The position numbers and the translations under genes are program-made. From NCBI RefSeq assembly GCF_013927005.1, contig NZ_CP055930.1, forward strand, positions 2,914,001-2,978,000: 64,000 nt of DNA, written 5' to 3'. This DNA comes from Enterobacter sp. RHBSTW-00175 (GTDB taxonomy: Bacteria; Pseudomonadota; Gammaproteobacteria; Enterobacterales; Enterobacteriaceae). The notes beneath the pieces were generated by a model. The model worked only from the letters and a program-made list of their open reading frames with translations, made no database searches and was not told where the DNA came from. Positions 52,984-64,000 of this stretch are shown piece after piece (positions within the stretch are counted from its first letter, which is position 1; the number at the start of each line of letters is the position of its first letter).

Positions 52984-54162
52984 ATGCTCTGGTTGATGAC
53001 GATGGGGCGACGCCTGAATGGCGTGTATGCCGCATTTATGCTGGTGGCTTTTATGATGGGTGTGGCCGGGGCGCTCCAGGCGCCTACGCTGAGCCTGTTT
53101 CTCAGCCGCGAAGTAGGGGCGCAGCCATTCTGGGTTGGCCTGTTTTACACCGTCAACGCCATTGCCGGGATCCTGGTCAGCTTGTGGCTCGCTAAGCGTT
53201 CCGACAGCCAGGGCGATCGCCGAAAATTGATCCTCTTTTGTTGCGCCATGGCCATCGGTAATGCCTTGCTGTTTGCCTTTAATCGCCACTATATGACGCT
53301 GCTCACCTGCGGCGTGCTGCTGGCGGCGCTGGCCAATACCGCCATGCCGCAGCTGTTTGCGCTGGCCCGTGAGTATGCGGACAGTTCTGCCCGCGAAGTG
53401 GTGATGTTCAGCTCGGTAATGCGTGCGCAGCTCTCTCTCGCGTGGGTTATTGGCCCGCCGCTGGCATTCATGCTGGCGCTGAGTTATGGCTTTACGGTCA
53501 TGTTTTCGATTGCGGCAGGGATTTTTGCCATCAGCCTTGTACTGATTGCCTTTGCACTGCCTTCGGTTGCAAGGGTTGAGCAAACGCCAGACAAACTGGT
53601 TGCTCAGGTCAGCGGCTGGAAAGATAAAAATGTCCGGATGCTGTTTATCGCCTCCACGCTGATGTGGACCTGCAACACCATGTACATCATCGATATGCCT
53701 TTGTGGATCAGTAGCGAGCTGGGTTTACCGGACAAACTTGCGGGCATCCTGATGGGGACGGCCGCAGGGCTTGAGATCCCGGCGATGATTCTGGCGGGTT
53801 ACTACGTTAAGCGCTTCGGAAAACGCCCGATGATGATTGTTGCCGTAGCGGCAGGGGTGTTGTTCTATCTGGGGCTTATCTTCTTTCATTCGCGCGAGGC
53901 GCTGCTGGCGTTGCAGTTGTTCAATGCCGTGTTCATCGGGATTGTTGCCGGGATAGGGATGCTCTGGTTCCAGGATTTAATGCCTGGGCGCGCGGGTTCG
54001 GCTACGACGTTGTTTACGAACAGTATTTCAACCGGTGTGATTCTGGCAGGGGTGATTCAGGGGGCGCTTTCGCAAAGCTACGGGCATTGGGCGGTGTACT
54101 GGATGATTGCTGCGATATCGGTGGTGACGCTGGGGCTGACATGCCGGGTTAAGGATGTCTGA
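52984..54162 (+). CDS. setA: Sugar efflux transporter SetA
   Basis: A 392-residue MFS transporter (12 predicted segments) that exports glucose, lactose and non-metabolisable glucosides such as alpha-methylglucoside. It has SLWLAKRSDSQGDRRKLI in the helix 2-3 loop and YYVKRFGKRPMM in the middle. The ATG at 52984 gives LWLMTMGRRLNGVYAAFML, as in E. coli; the open frame upstream lies inside SgrS and was rejected. It is next to sgrS, whose stress response it serves. Confidence 0.97.
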   Translation: MLWLMTMGRRLNGVYAAFMLVAFMMGVAGALQAPTLSLFLSREVGAQPFWVGLFYTVNAIAGILVSLWLAKRSDSQGDRRKLILFCCAMAIGNALLFAFNRHYMTLLTCGVLLAALANTAMPQLFALAREYADSSAREVVMFSSVMRAQLSLAWVIGPPLAFMLALSYGFTVMFSIAAGIFAISLVLIAFALPSVARVEQTPDKLVAQVSGWKDKNVRMLFIASTLMWTCNTMYIIDMPLWISSELGLPDKLAGILMGTAAGLEIPAMILAGYYVKRFGKRPMMIVAVAAGVLFYLGLIFFHSREALLALQLFNAVFIGIVAGIGMLWFQDLMPGRAGSATTLFTNSISTGVILAGVIQGALSQSYGHWAVYWMIAAISVVTLGLTCRVKDV

Positions 54163-54235
54163 TTCTGGAAGGCGGCTTCATGAGATGAAACGACTTTCTG
54201 ACAGATGCTAATAAGGCGAATAGAGTGCGTGGCGG

Positions 54236-54532
54236 GTGCTTGAGGCTGTTTGCCTCAGGCTTTCGCAAGAGGCAAACAGTGGAGAGTCCCACATCAATAA
54301 AACTGATGGGGAGGCTAACTTCACAACCCACATTGCGAGGTTAGTCTCTTCATTGCCGAAAAGCAATAAGGAGGCTGGAATGCCAAAACGTACTCTGCTG
54401 TTAAGCTTATTTCTGATCTGTACGACGCTGTTGATCTTCACCTGGATGGTGCGCGACTCGCTGTGTGAGCTGCACTTTAGACAGGAGAAAACAGAGCTGG
54501 CGGCAGTGTTGGCTTACGAAGCAAGGCGTTAG
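54236..54532 (+). CDS. Mok-like overlapping reading frame of the hok locus
   Basis: A 98-codon frame starting with GTG at 54236 runs in the same frame into the Hok-like toxin. In the K-12 hokC locus the mokC frame also extends in frame upstream of hokC and couples its translation. Here the upstream half (VCLRLSQEANSGESHINK) is probably a regulatory frame and not a functional protein part. Its start codon is uncertain. Confidence 0.45.
   Translation: MLEAVCLRLSQEANSGESHINKTDGEANFTTHIARLVSSLPKSNKEAGMPKRTLLLSLFLICTTLLIFTWMVRDSLCELHFRQEKTELAAVLAYEARR
54246..54348 (+). other. Structured leader of the hok-like mRNA
   Basis: CTGTTTGCCTC (54246-54256) and GAGGCAAACAG (54269-54279) form an 11-base-pair hairpin. 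GAGGCTAAC (54311-54319) pairs with GTTAGTCTC (54340-54348) with one G-T pair. Such stem-loops in the leader are typical of hok mRNAs, where Sok antisense RNA binds. I could not locate a clear sok promoter on the reverse strand. Confidence 0.55.
54380..54532 (+). CDS. Hok/Gef-family small membrane toxin
   Basis: A 50-residue peptide with one hydrophobic membrane segment (LLLSLFLICTTLLIFTWMV, residues 5-23) followed by SLCELHFRQEKTELAAVLAYE. This matches the Hok/Gef signature (SLCE, Ala-Tyr-Glu near the end, two spaced Cys). Such toxins depolarise the inner membrane when their antisense RNA is lost. AAGGAGG lies eight bases before the ATG. K-12 has hokC between dnaJ and nhaA; here none is there, and this locus is between setA and leuD instead. 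Confidence 0.88.
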   Translation: MPKRTLLLSLFLICTTLLIFTWMVRDSLCELHFRQEKTELAAVLAYEARR

Positions 54533-54539
54533 CGGTATT

Positions 54540-54559
54540 GGCGGGGATGCTTCCCCGCC
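54540..54559 (+). terminator. Hairpin after the hok-like gene
   Basis: GGCGGGG-ATGCTT-CCCCGCC, a seven-base-pair GC-rich stem seven bases after the toxin stop. T tract is weak (TCTCC). Confidence 0.6.
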
Positions 54560-54594
54560 TCTCCAGAGTGGTTGAGCCTCAACGCACCCTTATC

Positions 54595-54619
54595 AATGGC
54601 CCGCGCGCTGCGGGCCATT
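54595..54619 (-). terminator. Hairpin after leuD
   Basis: AATGGCCCGC (54595-54604) and GCGGGCCATT (54610-54619) form a perfect ten-base-pair stem close to the leuD stop. It is the likely end of the leucine operon. Confidence 0.65.
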
Positions 54620-54623
54620 GCCT

Positions 54624-55229
54624 TTAACGCATAAACGCAGGCTGTTTTTTCTCGTAAGCGGAAATTGCGTCTTCATGCTGTAACGTCAGACCAATACTGT
54701 CCAGGCCGTTCAACATACAATGGCGACGGAATGTATCAATACTAAAGCTGTAGGTTTTATCACCAGCTTTAACCACTTCGGCTTCCAGATCCACTTCAAA
54801 TGAAATGCCTGGGTTCGCCTGAACCAGGTTGAACAACTCATCAACCTGTTCATCGCTGAGCGTTACAGGCAGCAACTGGTTGTTAAAACTGTTGCCGTAG
54901 AAGATATCGGCAAAGCTCGGTGCGATAACGACCTTAAAGCCGTAGTCCGTAAGCGCCCAGGGGGCGTGTTCACGCGATGAACCACAGCCAAAGTTTTCCC
55001 GGGCCAGAAGAATCGATGCACCCTTATATTCCGGGAAGTTCAGCACGAATTCCGGGTTAGGGACTTCGCCTTTATCGTCCAGAAAACGCCAGTCATTAAA
55101 CAGGTGAGCGCCAAAACCAGTGCGAGTCACTTTCTGTAAAAACTGCTTAGGAATGATGGCGTCAGTATCGACGTTGGCCGCGTCCAGTGGGACAACCAGG
55201 CCCGTATGTTGGGTAAATTTCTCTGCCAT
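54624..55229 (-). CDS. leuD: 3-isopropylmalate dehydratase small subunit
   Basis: A 201-residue subunit of isopropylmalate isomerase; with LeuC it interconverts 2- and 3-isopropylmalate in leucine synthesis. It has the swivel-domain motifs [32 protein letters not shown] and [11 protein letters not shown]. Length equals E. coli. It follows leuC by ten bases and is the last gene of the operon. Confidence 0.98.
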   Translation of the reverse strand: MAEKFTQHTGLVVPLDAANVDTDAIIPKQFLQKVTRTGFGAHLFNDWRFLDDKGEVPNPEFVLNFPEYKGASILLARENFGCGSSREHAPWALTDYGFKVVIAPSFADIFYGNSFNNQLLPVTLSDEQVDELFNLVQANPGISFEVDLEAEVVKAGDKTYSFSIDTFRRHCMLNGLDSIGLTLQHEDAISAYEKKQPAFMR

Positions 55230-55239
55230 GATTGTCTCC

Positions 55240-56640
55240 TTATTTCAGGCTGCGAATGTCGGCGAAATGGCCGGTAACTGCTGCAGCGGCGGCCATAGCC
55301 GGGCTGACCAGGTGGGTGCGCCCACCACGGCCCTGACGGCCTTCAAAGTTACGGTTACTGGTAGAAGCACAGCGCTCGCCTGGATTCAGACGGTCGTTGT
55401 TCATCGCCAGGCACATAGAGCAGCCCGGCAAGCGCCACTCAAAACCGGCTTCGATAAAGATTTTGTCCAGGCCTTCTGCTTCTGCCTGGGCTTTAACCGG
55501 GCCAGAACCAGGCACGACCAGCGCCTGAACGCCTGGCGCGACTTTACGGCCTTTGGCGATTTCAGCGGCTGCACGCAAGTCTTCAATACGGGAGTTGGTG
55601 CAAGAGCCAATAAACACTTTGTCGATTGCAACGTCTGTCAGAGGGACGCCGGGTTTCAACCCCATGTAGGCCAGTGCTTTTTCTGCGCTGGCGCGCTCAA
55701 CCGGGTCGGCGAACGATGCCGGGTCAGGAATAGTGTCATTGACGGAAATCACCTGGCCTGGGTTCGTCCCCCAGGTGACCTGCGGAGCAATGTCTTCTGC
55801 CTGGAGAGTGACAACCGTATCAAAGGTTGCGCCGTCGTCGGTGCTCAGGGTTTTCCAGTATTCAACGGCACTGGCAAAATCCTGATCTTTTGGTGCGTGC
55901 AAACGACCCTTCACATAGTTGAAGGTGGTTTCGTCTGGCGCGACCAGACCGGCTTTGGCACCCATCTCAATGGCCATATTGCACAGGGTCATACGGCCTT
56001 CCATGCTTAACGCCTGGATAGCGTCGCCGCAGAACTCGACAACGTGGCCCGTGCCGCCCGCGCTACCGGTTTTACCGATAATGGCCAGCACGATGTCTTT
56101 AGCGGTAATGCCTGGCGCGGCTTTACCCTTCACTTCAATCTTCATGGTTTTGGCACGGCCCTGTTTCAGGGTCTGCGTGGCCAGCACGTGTTCGACTTCA
56201 GACGTACCAATACCGAAGGCCAGTGCACCAAATGCGCCGTGTGTCGCGGTATGGGAGTCGCCACAGACAATGGTCATACCCGGCAGGGTGATGCCCTGTT
56301 CCGGCCCCATAACGTGCACAATGCCCTGATACGGGTGGTTCAGGTCATACAGCTCAACACCAAATTCGTTGCAGTTCTTAATCAGTTCCTGCATCTGGAT
56401 ACGCGCCATCTCACCCGACGCATTGATGTCTTTGGTCTGAGTGGAAACGTTGTGATCCATGGTAGCGAAGGTTTTACCTGGCTGGCGTACCGGGCGCTTG
56501 TGCGCGCGCAGGCCGTCAAAGGCCTGCGGAGAGGTCACTTCGTGCACCAGATGACGGTCGATGTACAACAGTGGTGTTTCGTTGGGTGCTTCATAAACCA
56601 CGTGAGCATCAAACAACTTTTCGTATAACGTCTTCGCCAT
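55240..56640 (-). CDS. leuC: 3-isopropylmalate dehydratase large subunit
   Basis: A 466-residue aconitase-family subunit carrying a 4Fe-4S cluster. Cluster cysteines are in FIGSCTNSR (about 347) and GCSMCLAMN (about 407-410). Substrate residues are in [14 protein letters not shown] and [14 protein letters not shown]. Length equals E. coli. It starts two bases after the leuB stop. Confidence 0.98.
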   Translation of the reverse strand: MAKTLYEKLFDAHVVYEAPNETPLLYIDRHLVHEVTSPQAFDGLRAHKRPVRQPGKTFATMDHNVSTQTKDINASGEMARIQMQELIKNCNEFGVELYDLNHPYQGIVHVMGPEQGITLPGMTIVCGDSHTATHGAFGALAFGIGTSEVEHVLATQTLKQGRAKTMKIEVKGKAAPGITAKDIVLAIIGKTGSAGGTGHVVEFCGDAIQALSMEGRMTLCNMAIEMGAKAGLVAPDETTFNYVKGRLHAPKDQDFASAVEYWKTLSTDDGATFDTVVTLQAEDIAPQVTWGTNPGQVISVNDTIPDPASFADPVERASAEKALAYMGLKPGVPLTDVAIDKVFIGSCTNSRIEDLRAAAEIAKGRKVAPGVQALVVPGSGPVKAQAEAEGLDKIFIEAGFEWRLPGCSMCLAMNNDRLNPGERCASTSNRNFEGRQGRGGRTHLVSPAMAAAAAVTGHFADIRSLK

Positions 56641-56642
56641 GA

Positions 56643-59305
<2,663 letters not shown>

Positions 59306-59349
59306 GGGTTAGGTCCTTGTCTGTCTTAGGGCGCCTTGCTACGAGCATA

Positions 59350-59377
59350 AAAAAACCCGCGCAGTGGCGCGGGTTTC
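59350..59377 (-). terminator. leu operon attenuator
   Basis: Reverse strand AACCCGCGC-CACT-GCGCGGGTT followed by seven Ts, 20 or so bases after the leader peptide stop and 45 before leuA. It is the terminator hairpin of leucine attenuation. Confidence 0.93.
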
Positions 59378-59396
59378 TTGTATTACTGGTGACGAT

Positions 59397-59483
59397 TCAA
59401 CGCTGAATTTCGCCCGCCAGTCTACCGCGCACAGTGGATGCGTTTAGTAGTAGTAGACCGGTGAAACGAATGGTGCGAATCAT
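59397..59483 (-). CDS. leuL: leu operon leader peptide
   Basis: A 28-codon leader, MIRTIRFTGLLLLNASTVRG followed by RLAGEIQR, aligned with K-12 LeuL (MTHIVRFIGLLLLNASSLRG...). Four consecutive leucine codons are all the rare CTA. Ribosome stalling there when charged tRNA-Leu is scarce should let the antiterminator form and leuABCD be transcribed. It lies between the leu promoter and the attenuator. Confidence 0.95.
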   Translation of the reverse strand: MIRTIRFTGLLLLNASTVRGRLAGEIQR

Positions 59484-59517
59484 GAATCGTGCTCCAGATA
59501 AAAACGATATGCCTTTA

Positions 59518-59546
59518 GTGGTACTGGATACGACGATTCATGTCAA
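59518..59546 (-). promoter_or_regulatory. leu operon promoter
   Basis: Reverse strand TTGACA (59546-59541), 17 bases, then TACCAC (59523-59518). The -35 is perfect and the position and GTATCCAG spacer end match the E. coli leu promoter; the -10 is weak. Confidence 0.75.
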
Positions 59547-60094
59547 CCCCTGACAGGGAAAAAGGGTAGTGATCCAGGCGTAAAAGAGAATGTGTACTTT
59601 AGCTTATTGTGCTGGTTTTCTCTTTTCAGACCAGGTTAATTGTCTTGTTTTGGACTGAGTATTCGCTTGACGAATGATTTAATAATAATTCGTAGCAATT
59701 AAACATATAATTTATTTTGTCAAATTTTAAGCATAAATTCTTTTCGTTTCATTGGGTTAAATAATTCTTCAATGATGATGTTTTACGCGATGATGATAGG
59801 TTGTTAATCATTTTTTAGTGGGGGTGATTAATAGTTTAATAATACTTAAGTCATCATTAACCAGAGATGTGATTGTTTATTGGTGTGGTTTATGGTTTCA
59901 TCTCAATCCTAATGTTATTCGTATCAATTGAACTGATTTTTATCTCATCAGGATTGGGAACCCAATACAATCATTTGTGATGGCGAATTCTTTATTTATT
60001 CTGATTTTGAAATATTTCTCTTTCGCTGGTTCTATATGCATGGTAAATCATATTTTTCGATGTTCTTGCAACATTTTGATTAAGGGATATTAGC
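59547..60094. other. AT-rich region between leu and leuO
   Basis: This stretch of about 550 bases has no credible gene and is clearly more AT-rich than its surroundings (for example TTTATTTTGTCAAATTTTAA near 59710). In E. coli the same gap carries the leuO promoter and H-NS and LeuO sites that silence and desilence leuO and neighbouring genes. I infer the same here. Confidence 0.75.
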
Positions 60095-61057
60095 GTGACA
60101 GTGGAGTTAAAAGTGTCAAAAAATAATATTAAACAATCTCAAGTTCACGATGGGATGAAACCTCAGTTACGCACAGTAGATCTCAATCTGTTAACCGTAT
60201 TTGATGCGGTGATGCAGGAGCAGAATATCACTCGGGCTGCTAGCTCTCTGGGTATGTCTCAGCCTGCGGTAAGTAATGCCGTTGCCAGACTTAAGGTAAT
60301 GTTTAACGACGAACTTTTTGTTCGCTACGGCAGAGGGATCCAGCCCACTGCGCGAGCATATCAGCTGTTTGGCTCTATTCGCCAGGCACTCCAGTTAGTT
60401 CAGAATGAGTTGCCAGGTTCGGGGTTTGAACCCCTGAGCAGTGAGCGCGTTTTTAACCTGTGTGTCTGTAGCCCGTTAGATAATTATTTGACATCGGTGA
60501 TATACAATAAGGTTGAAGAGATCGCACCCAATATTCATCTGGCATTTAAATCATCACTGAATCAAAACACCGAGCATCAGCTGCGTTATCAGGAAACTGA
60601 GTTTGTTCTGGGTTATGAAGAGTTTCGGCGTCCTGAATTTTCCTGTGTTCCTCTGTTTAAAGATGAAATGGTGTTAGTCGCTTGTAAAAAACACCCGCGA
60701 ATGAATTCACCACTACGTGAAGCCGATGTTTATTGTGAACAACACGCGGTTGTTTCCCTCGACAGATATGCCTCTTTTAGCCAGCCGTGGTATGACACCG
60801 TTGATAAGCAAGCATGTGTTGCCTATCAGGGAATGGCAATGGTAAGCGTTTTAAATATCGTCTCTCAGACACAGCTGGTTGCTATTGCTCCTCGCTGGTT
60901 AGCGGAAGAATTTGCAGAGCAGCTTGAACTTCAGATTCTGCCATTGCCGCTGAAACTAAATAGCCGGACTTGCTACCTTTCATGGCATGAAGCTGCTGGT
61001 CGGGATAAAGGTCATCAATGGATGGAAGAGTTGCTTATCAGCGTTTGCCGCCGATAA
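60095..61057 (+). CDS. leuO: LysR-type global regulator LeuO
   Basis: A 320-residue LysR-type regulator that antagonises H-NS and controls many loci, including cas and bgl genes in E. coli. The helix-turn-helix covers about residues 26-85 ([33 protein letters not shown]), and the effector domain ends [20 protein letters not shown]. From LRTVDLN on it closely matches K-12 LeuO (314 residues). The N-terminal 24 residues differ. I chose GTG at 60095 after AAGGGA; a later GTG (60101 or 60113) is possible. Confidence 0.95.
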   Translation: MTVELKVSKNNIKQSQVHDGMKPQLRTVDLNLLTVFDAVMQEQNITRAASSLGMSQPAVSNAVARLKVMFNDELFVRYGRGIQPTARAYQLFGSIRQALQLVQNELPGSGFEPLSSERVFNLCVCSPLDNYLTSVIYNKVEEIAPNIHLAFKSSLNQNTEHQLRYQETEFVLGYEEFRRPEFSCVPLFKDEMVLVACKKHPRMNSPLREADVYCEQHAVVSLDRYASFSQPWYDTVDKQACVAYQGMAMVSVLNIVSQTQLVAIAPRWLAEEFAEQLELQILPLPLKLNSRTCYLSWHEAAGRDKGHQWMEELLISVCRR

Positions 61058-61434
61058 GCTCATCGGGATAAATTATCATTTCGCATGTGATTTATCCCGA
61101 TTTATTTTGTTTATATAGAGTTTTGTTCTGTTCGATTTTTTCATACATGCCGTTACGCTCTCAAAAATAGATGAATTCCTGATTCTGTTCATTTTTAAAC
61201 GATGAATAAGCATTGTGCTCACTTATTCCAGATTAATTCACCATATCCTCTCGTAATGCCTGTTTTTTCTGCTTTAATCTCCATTTGAGGCTCTCGGTTT
61301 GGTAATTGCCTGCCTCATAGCGAGCGGTTAAGGTAAATGACACTCTGCAAAATATAAGATTGGGCTAGCCCAGTCAGAAGACGGCGCGGAAATGAATTCT
61401 GCGGTCTGTCTATAACAAAGCCTGGAGGCAAAGC
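61058..61434. other. leuO-ilvI intergenic region (ilvIH control)
   Basis: This 377-base gap is AT-rich on the left and contains the ilvIH promoter and leader. In E. coli this region binds Lrp at several sites, and Lrp activates ilvIH. I see a 12-base palindrome TGGGCTAGCCCA at 61361-61372 and the ribosome site TGGAGG ten bases before ilvI, but no gene and no unambiguous -35/-10 pair. Confidence 0.6.
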
Positions 61435-63159
61435 ATGGAGATGTTGTCTGGCGCGGAAATGGTTGTCCGATCGCTTATCGATCAGGGCGTGAAGCAAGTA
61501 TTCGGCTATCCTGGGGGCGCTGTCCTCGATATTTATGATGCGCTGCATACGGTGGGTGGCATTGACCATGTGCTGGTACGTCATGAACAGGCCGCCGTGC
61601 ACATGGCTGATGGACTGGCACGCGCAACCGGTGAAGTGGGCGTCGTGCTGGTGACGTCTGGCCCTGGGGCGACCAACGCCATCACCGGTATTGCCACCGC
61701 GTATATGGATTCTATCCCGCTGGTGATCCTCTCCGGGCAGGTTGCTACCTCGCTGATTGGTTATGATGCCTTTCAGGAGTGCGACATGGTGGGGATCTCC
61801 CGTCCTGTCGTTAAGCACAGTTTCCTGGTTAAACAGACTGAAGACATCCCCGGAGTGCTGAAAAAAGCGTTCTGGTTGGCATCCAGCGGGCGCCCAGGCC
61901 CGGTTGTTGTTGACCTGCCAAAAGATATCCTGAACCCGGCAAACAAGCTGCCTTATGTCTGGCCTGATTCCGTCAGTATGCGTTCCTACAATCCCACCAC
62001 TCAGGGGCACAAAGGCCAGATTAAGCGTGCCTTACAGACGCTGCTTGCCGCGAAAAAGCCGGTTGTCTATGTGGGTGGCGGTGCGGTCAACTCTGCCTGT
62101 GAAGAGCAGCTCCGCGCGTTGATTGAAAAATTAAATCTCCCGGTGGCCTCTTCATTGATGGGGCTGGGGGCATTTCCTGCTACGCACCGTCAGGCGCTCG
62201 GCATGTTGGGTATGCATGGTACGTATGAAGCAAACATGACAATGCATAATTCCGATGTCATCTTCGCCGTTGGCGTGCGATTTGACGACCGTACGACGAA
62301 TAACCTGGCAAAATATTGCCCCAATGCGACCGTGCTGCACATCGACATTGACCCAACATCTATCTCTAAAACGGTTCCGGCAGATGTGCCGATTGTGGGT
62401 GATGCGCGTCAGGTTCTGGAACAAATGCTGGAACTGCTGGCACAAGAAACGGCTACGCAACCCCTGGATGACATCCGCGACTGGTGGCAGCAAATTGAGC
62501 AGTGGCGTGCGCGTCAGTGCCTGAAGTACGACACACGCAGTGAGAACATTAAGCCGCAGGCGGTTATCGAAACGATTTGGCGACTGACGAAAGGCGAGGC
62601 GTATGTCACCTCCGATGTCGGTCAACACCAGATGTTTGCTGCGCTTTATTACCCGTTCGACAAACCGCGCCACTGGATAAACTCAGGCGGTTTGGGGACG
62701 ATGGGCTTTGGCCTGCCCGCCGCGCTGGGGGTGAAACTGGCGCTGCCAAATGAAACCGTCATTTGCGTGACGGGCGATGGCAGTATCCAGATGAACATTC
62801 AGGAGCTCTCCACCGCCCTGCAATATGAGCTTCCTGTCCTGGTGCTGAACCTTAACAACGGTTATCTCGGCATGGTGAAACAGTGGCAGGATATGATCTA
62901 TTCCGGCCGTCACTCTCAGTCGTACATGACCTCGCTGCCAGACTTTGTTCGCCTGGCCGAGGCTTACGGCCATGTTGGAATGCGTGTGTCCGATCCGGCT
63001 GAGCTGGAAACGAAACTCGGCGAAGCGCTTGAGCACGTGAAAAACAACCGCCTTGTTTTTGTGGATGTCGTTGTGGACGGTGCAGAGCACGTTTACCCGA
63101 TGCACATTCGCGGTGGCGGTATGGATGAAATGTGGTTAAGCAAAACGGAGAGAACCTGA
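61435..63159 (+). CDS. ilvI: Acetolactate synthase III large subunit
   Basis: A 574-residue ThDP- and FAD-dependent catalytic subunit that makes acetolactate for valine and leucine, or acetohydroxybutyrate for isoleucine. The catalytic Glu is in [13 protein letters not shown] (about residue 51), followed by [13 protein letters not shown]. The ThDP/Mg motif is [20 protein letters not shown]...[13 protein letters not shown]. Length equals E. coli. One base separates its stop from ilvH. Confidence 0.98.
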   Translation: MEMLSGAEMVVRSLIDQGVKQVFGYPGGAVLDIYDALHTVGGIDHVLVRHEQAAVHMADGLARATGEVGVVLVTSGPGATNAITGIATAYMDSIPLVILSGQVATSLIGYDAFQECDMVGISRPVVKHSFLVKQTEDIPGVLKKAFWLASSGRPGPVVVDLPKDILNPANKLPYVWPDSVSMRSYNPTTQGHKGQIKRALQTLLAAKKPVVYVGGGAVNSACEEQLRALIEKLNLPVASSLMGLGAFPATHRQALGMLGMHGTYEANMTMHNSDVIFAVGVRFDDRTTNNLAKYCPNATVLHIDIDPTSISKTVPADVPIVGDARQVLEQMLELLAQETATQPLDDIRDWWQQIEQWRARQCLKYDTRSENIKPQAVIETIWRLTKGEAYVTSDVGQHQMFAALYYPFDKPRHWINSGGLGTMGFGLPAALGVKLALPNETVICVTGDGSIQMNIQELSTALQYELPVLVLNLNNGYLGMVKQWQDMIYSGRHSQSYMTSLPDFVRLAEAYGHVGMRVSDPAELETKLGEALEHVKNNRLVFVDVVVDGAEHVYPMHIRGGGMDEMWLSKTERT

Positions 63160-63160
63160 T

Positions 63161-63652
63161 ATGCGCCGGATATTATCTGTATTACTGGAAAACGAGTCGG
63201 GCGCATTGTCTCGCGTCATTGGGCTGTTTGCGCAGCGCGGCTATAACATTGAAAGTCTCACCGTTGCGCCAACCGACGATCCAACGCTTTCACGTATGAC
63301 TATCCAGACCGTTGGCGATGCCAAAGTCCTGGAGCAGATCGAAAAGCAACTGCATAAGCTGGTTGATGTGCTGCGAGTGAGCGAGTTGGGGCAAGGGGCC
63401 TATGTTGAACGTGAAGTTATGCTGGTGAAAATTCAGGCTAGCGGTTACGGCCGCGAAGAGGTCAAACGCAATACAGACATCTTCCGTGGGCAAATTATTG
63501 ATGTAACACCTTCTATATATACGGTTCAGCTTGCAGGAACGAGCGATAAACTGGATGCTTTCCTGGCGTCCGTTCGCGATGTAGCAAAAATTGTTGAGGT
63601 AGCGCGCTCAGGCGTCGTGGGGCTTTCCCGCGGCGACAAAATCATGCGTTAG
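63161..63652 (+). CDS. ilvH: Acetolactate synthase III regulatory subunit
   Basis: A 163-residue small subunit that activates IlvI and confers valine inhibition. The ACT domain at the N-terminus ([40 protein letters not shown]) has Gly14-type and Asn29-type residues of the valine site (SGALSRV, RGYNIES). Length equals E. coli. A terminator follows 26 bases after the stop. Confidence 0.98.
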   Translation: MRRILSVLLENESGALSRVIGLFAQRGYNIESLTVAPTDDPTLSRMTIQTVGDAKVLEQIEKQLHKLVDVLRVSELGQGAYVEREVMLVKIQASGYGREEVKRNTDIFRGQIIDVTPSIYTVQLAGTSDKLDAFLASVRDVAKIVEVARSGVVGLSRGDKIMR

Positions 63653-63677
63653 TTGTCAAAAAGGTTCGCCTCTTTCT

Positions 63678-63706
63678 GCCCGGTCACCAAAGCCGGGCTT
63701 TTTTTT
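63678..63706 (+). terminator. Terminator after ilvIH
   Basis: GCCCGG (63678-63683) and CCGGGC (63693-63698), with a short AGC/GTC-side loop, followed by eight Ts. It ends the ilvIH message upstream of cra. Confidence 0.85.
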
Positions 63707-63831
63707 GCGTAATCGACCGCCAACGCAGATAAAAGCGGTTGCCGCGAGGGCTATTCTGCGTTTAGATGTTAAAAGATTTAACCATAACCTTGACAGGGCC
63801 ATGGACTCTTTTCTTTTTTTAAGGGGCAATT

Positions 63832-64000
63832 GTGAAACTGGATGAAATCGCCCGGCTCGCCGGCGTGTCACGAACTACGGCGAGCTATGTGATTAACGGT
63901 AAAGCAAAGCAGTACCGTGTCAGCGATAAGACCGTTGAAAAAGTTATGGCGGTGGTTCGTGAACATAACTACCATCCGAATGCTGTCGCAGCCGGCCTAC
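63832..64000 (+). CDS. cra: Catabolite repressor/activator Cra (FruR), 5' part only
   Basis: The first 56 codons of a LacI-family regulator that senses fructose-1-phosphate/fructose-1,6-bisphosphate and controls glycolytic and gluconeogenic genes. The sequence [20 protein letters not shown] with [17 protein letters not shown] is the E. coli Cra DNA-binding domain. The start is GTG at 63832, as in E. coli, with AAGGGG upstream. The effector domain and stop are beyond the right edge. Confidence 0.96.

Noticed and set aside
62853..62880. Gly in Ilv[11 protein letters not shown] where K-12 has Arg
   Set aside because: The position is variable among acetolactate synthases, so this is normal variation and not evidence of inactivation or herbicide resistance.

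Overview
The window is a chromosomal segment of a Gammaproteobacterium of the family Enterobacteriaceae, most like Enterobacter, Lelliottia or a close relative. Gene content and order follow the 0-2 minute region of the Escherichia coli chromosome (satP-dnaKJ ... leu-ilvIH-cra), and most proteins match the E. coli products I remember in length to within a few residues. Genus is an inference: AraC has the 281-residue Salmonella-type length, SgrT is longer than in K-12, and several K-12 loci are missing or replaced. There are no tRNA or rRNA genes, CRISPR arrays, prophages or insertion sequences.

Layout: 1-6.2 kb carries satP (partial), the heat-shock pair dnaK-dnaJ behind two sigma-32-type promoters, and the sodium/proton antiporter nhaA with its regulator nhaR. 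6.2-12.7 kb has rpsT (reverse) and the forward run ribF-ileS-lspA-fkpB-ispH. 12.8-18.5 kb has dapB and carAB, whose control region keeps RutR-, PurR- and ArgR-type sites. 18.6-24.4 kb is the main departure from K-12: where cai/fix/yaaU lie in E. coli there is a small YgdI/YgdR-type lipoprotein and a divergent sugar-acid cluster (YhcH-like protein, gluconokinase and 5-keto-gluconate reductase on one side; LacI-type regulator, 2-hydroxyacid dehydrogenase and MFS transporter on the other) around a CRP-like site. I infer that it feeds keto-gluconates through gluconate to 6-phosphogluconate. 

24.5-41.4 kb has kefFC, folA, the reverse lptD-surA-pdxA-rsmA-apaG-apaH operon (outer membrane assembly, PLP synthesis, rRNA methylation, Ap4A hydrolysis), djlA, rluA, rapA and polB. 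41.5-46.6 kb is the L-arabinose araBAD/araC system, with AraC half-sites I1, I2, O1 and O2 recognisable and the I1-O2 distance 211 bp. 46.7-54.2 kb has yabI, the thiamine transporter operon thiBPQ under a TPP riboswitch, and the sugar-phosphate stress locus sgrR / sgrS-sgrT / setA. 

A hok/gef-type toxin locus sits between setA and leuD. 54.6-59.5 kb is the attenuated leucine operon leuLABCD (reverse), followed by a 0.6 kb AT-rich gap, leuO, the acetolactate synthase III genes ilvIH, and the first 56 codons of cra (fruR) at the right edge.
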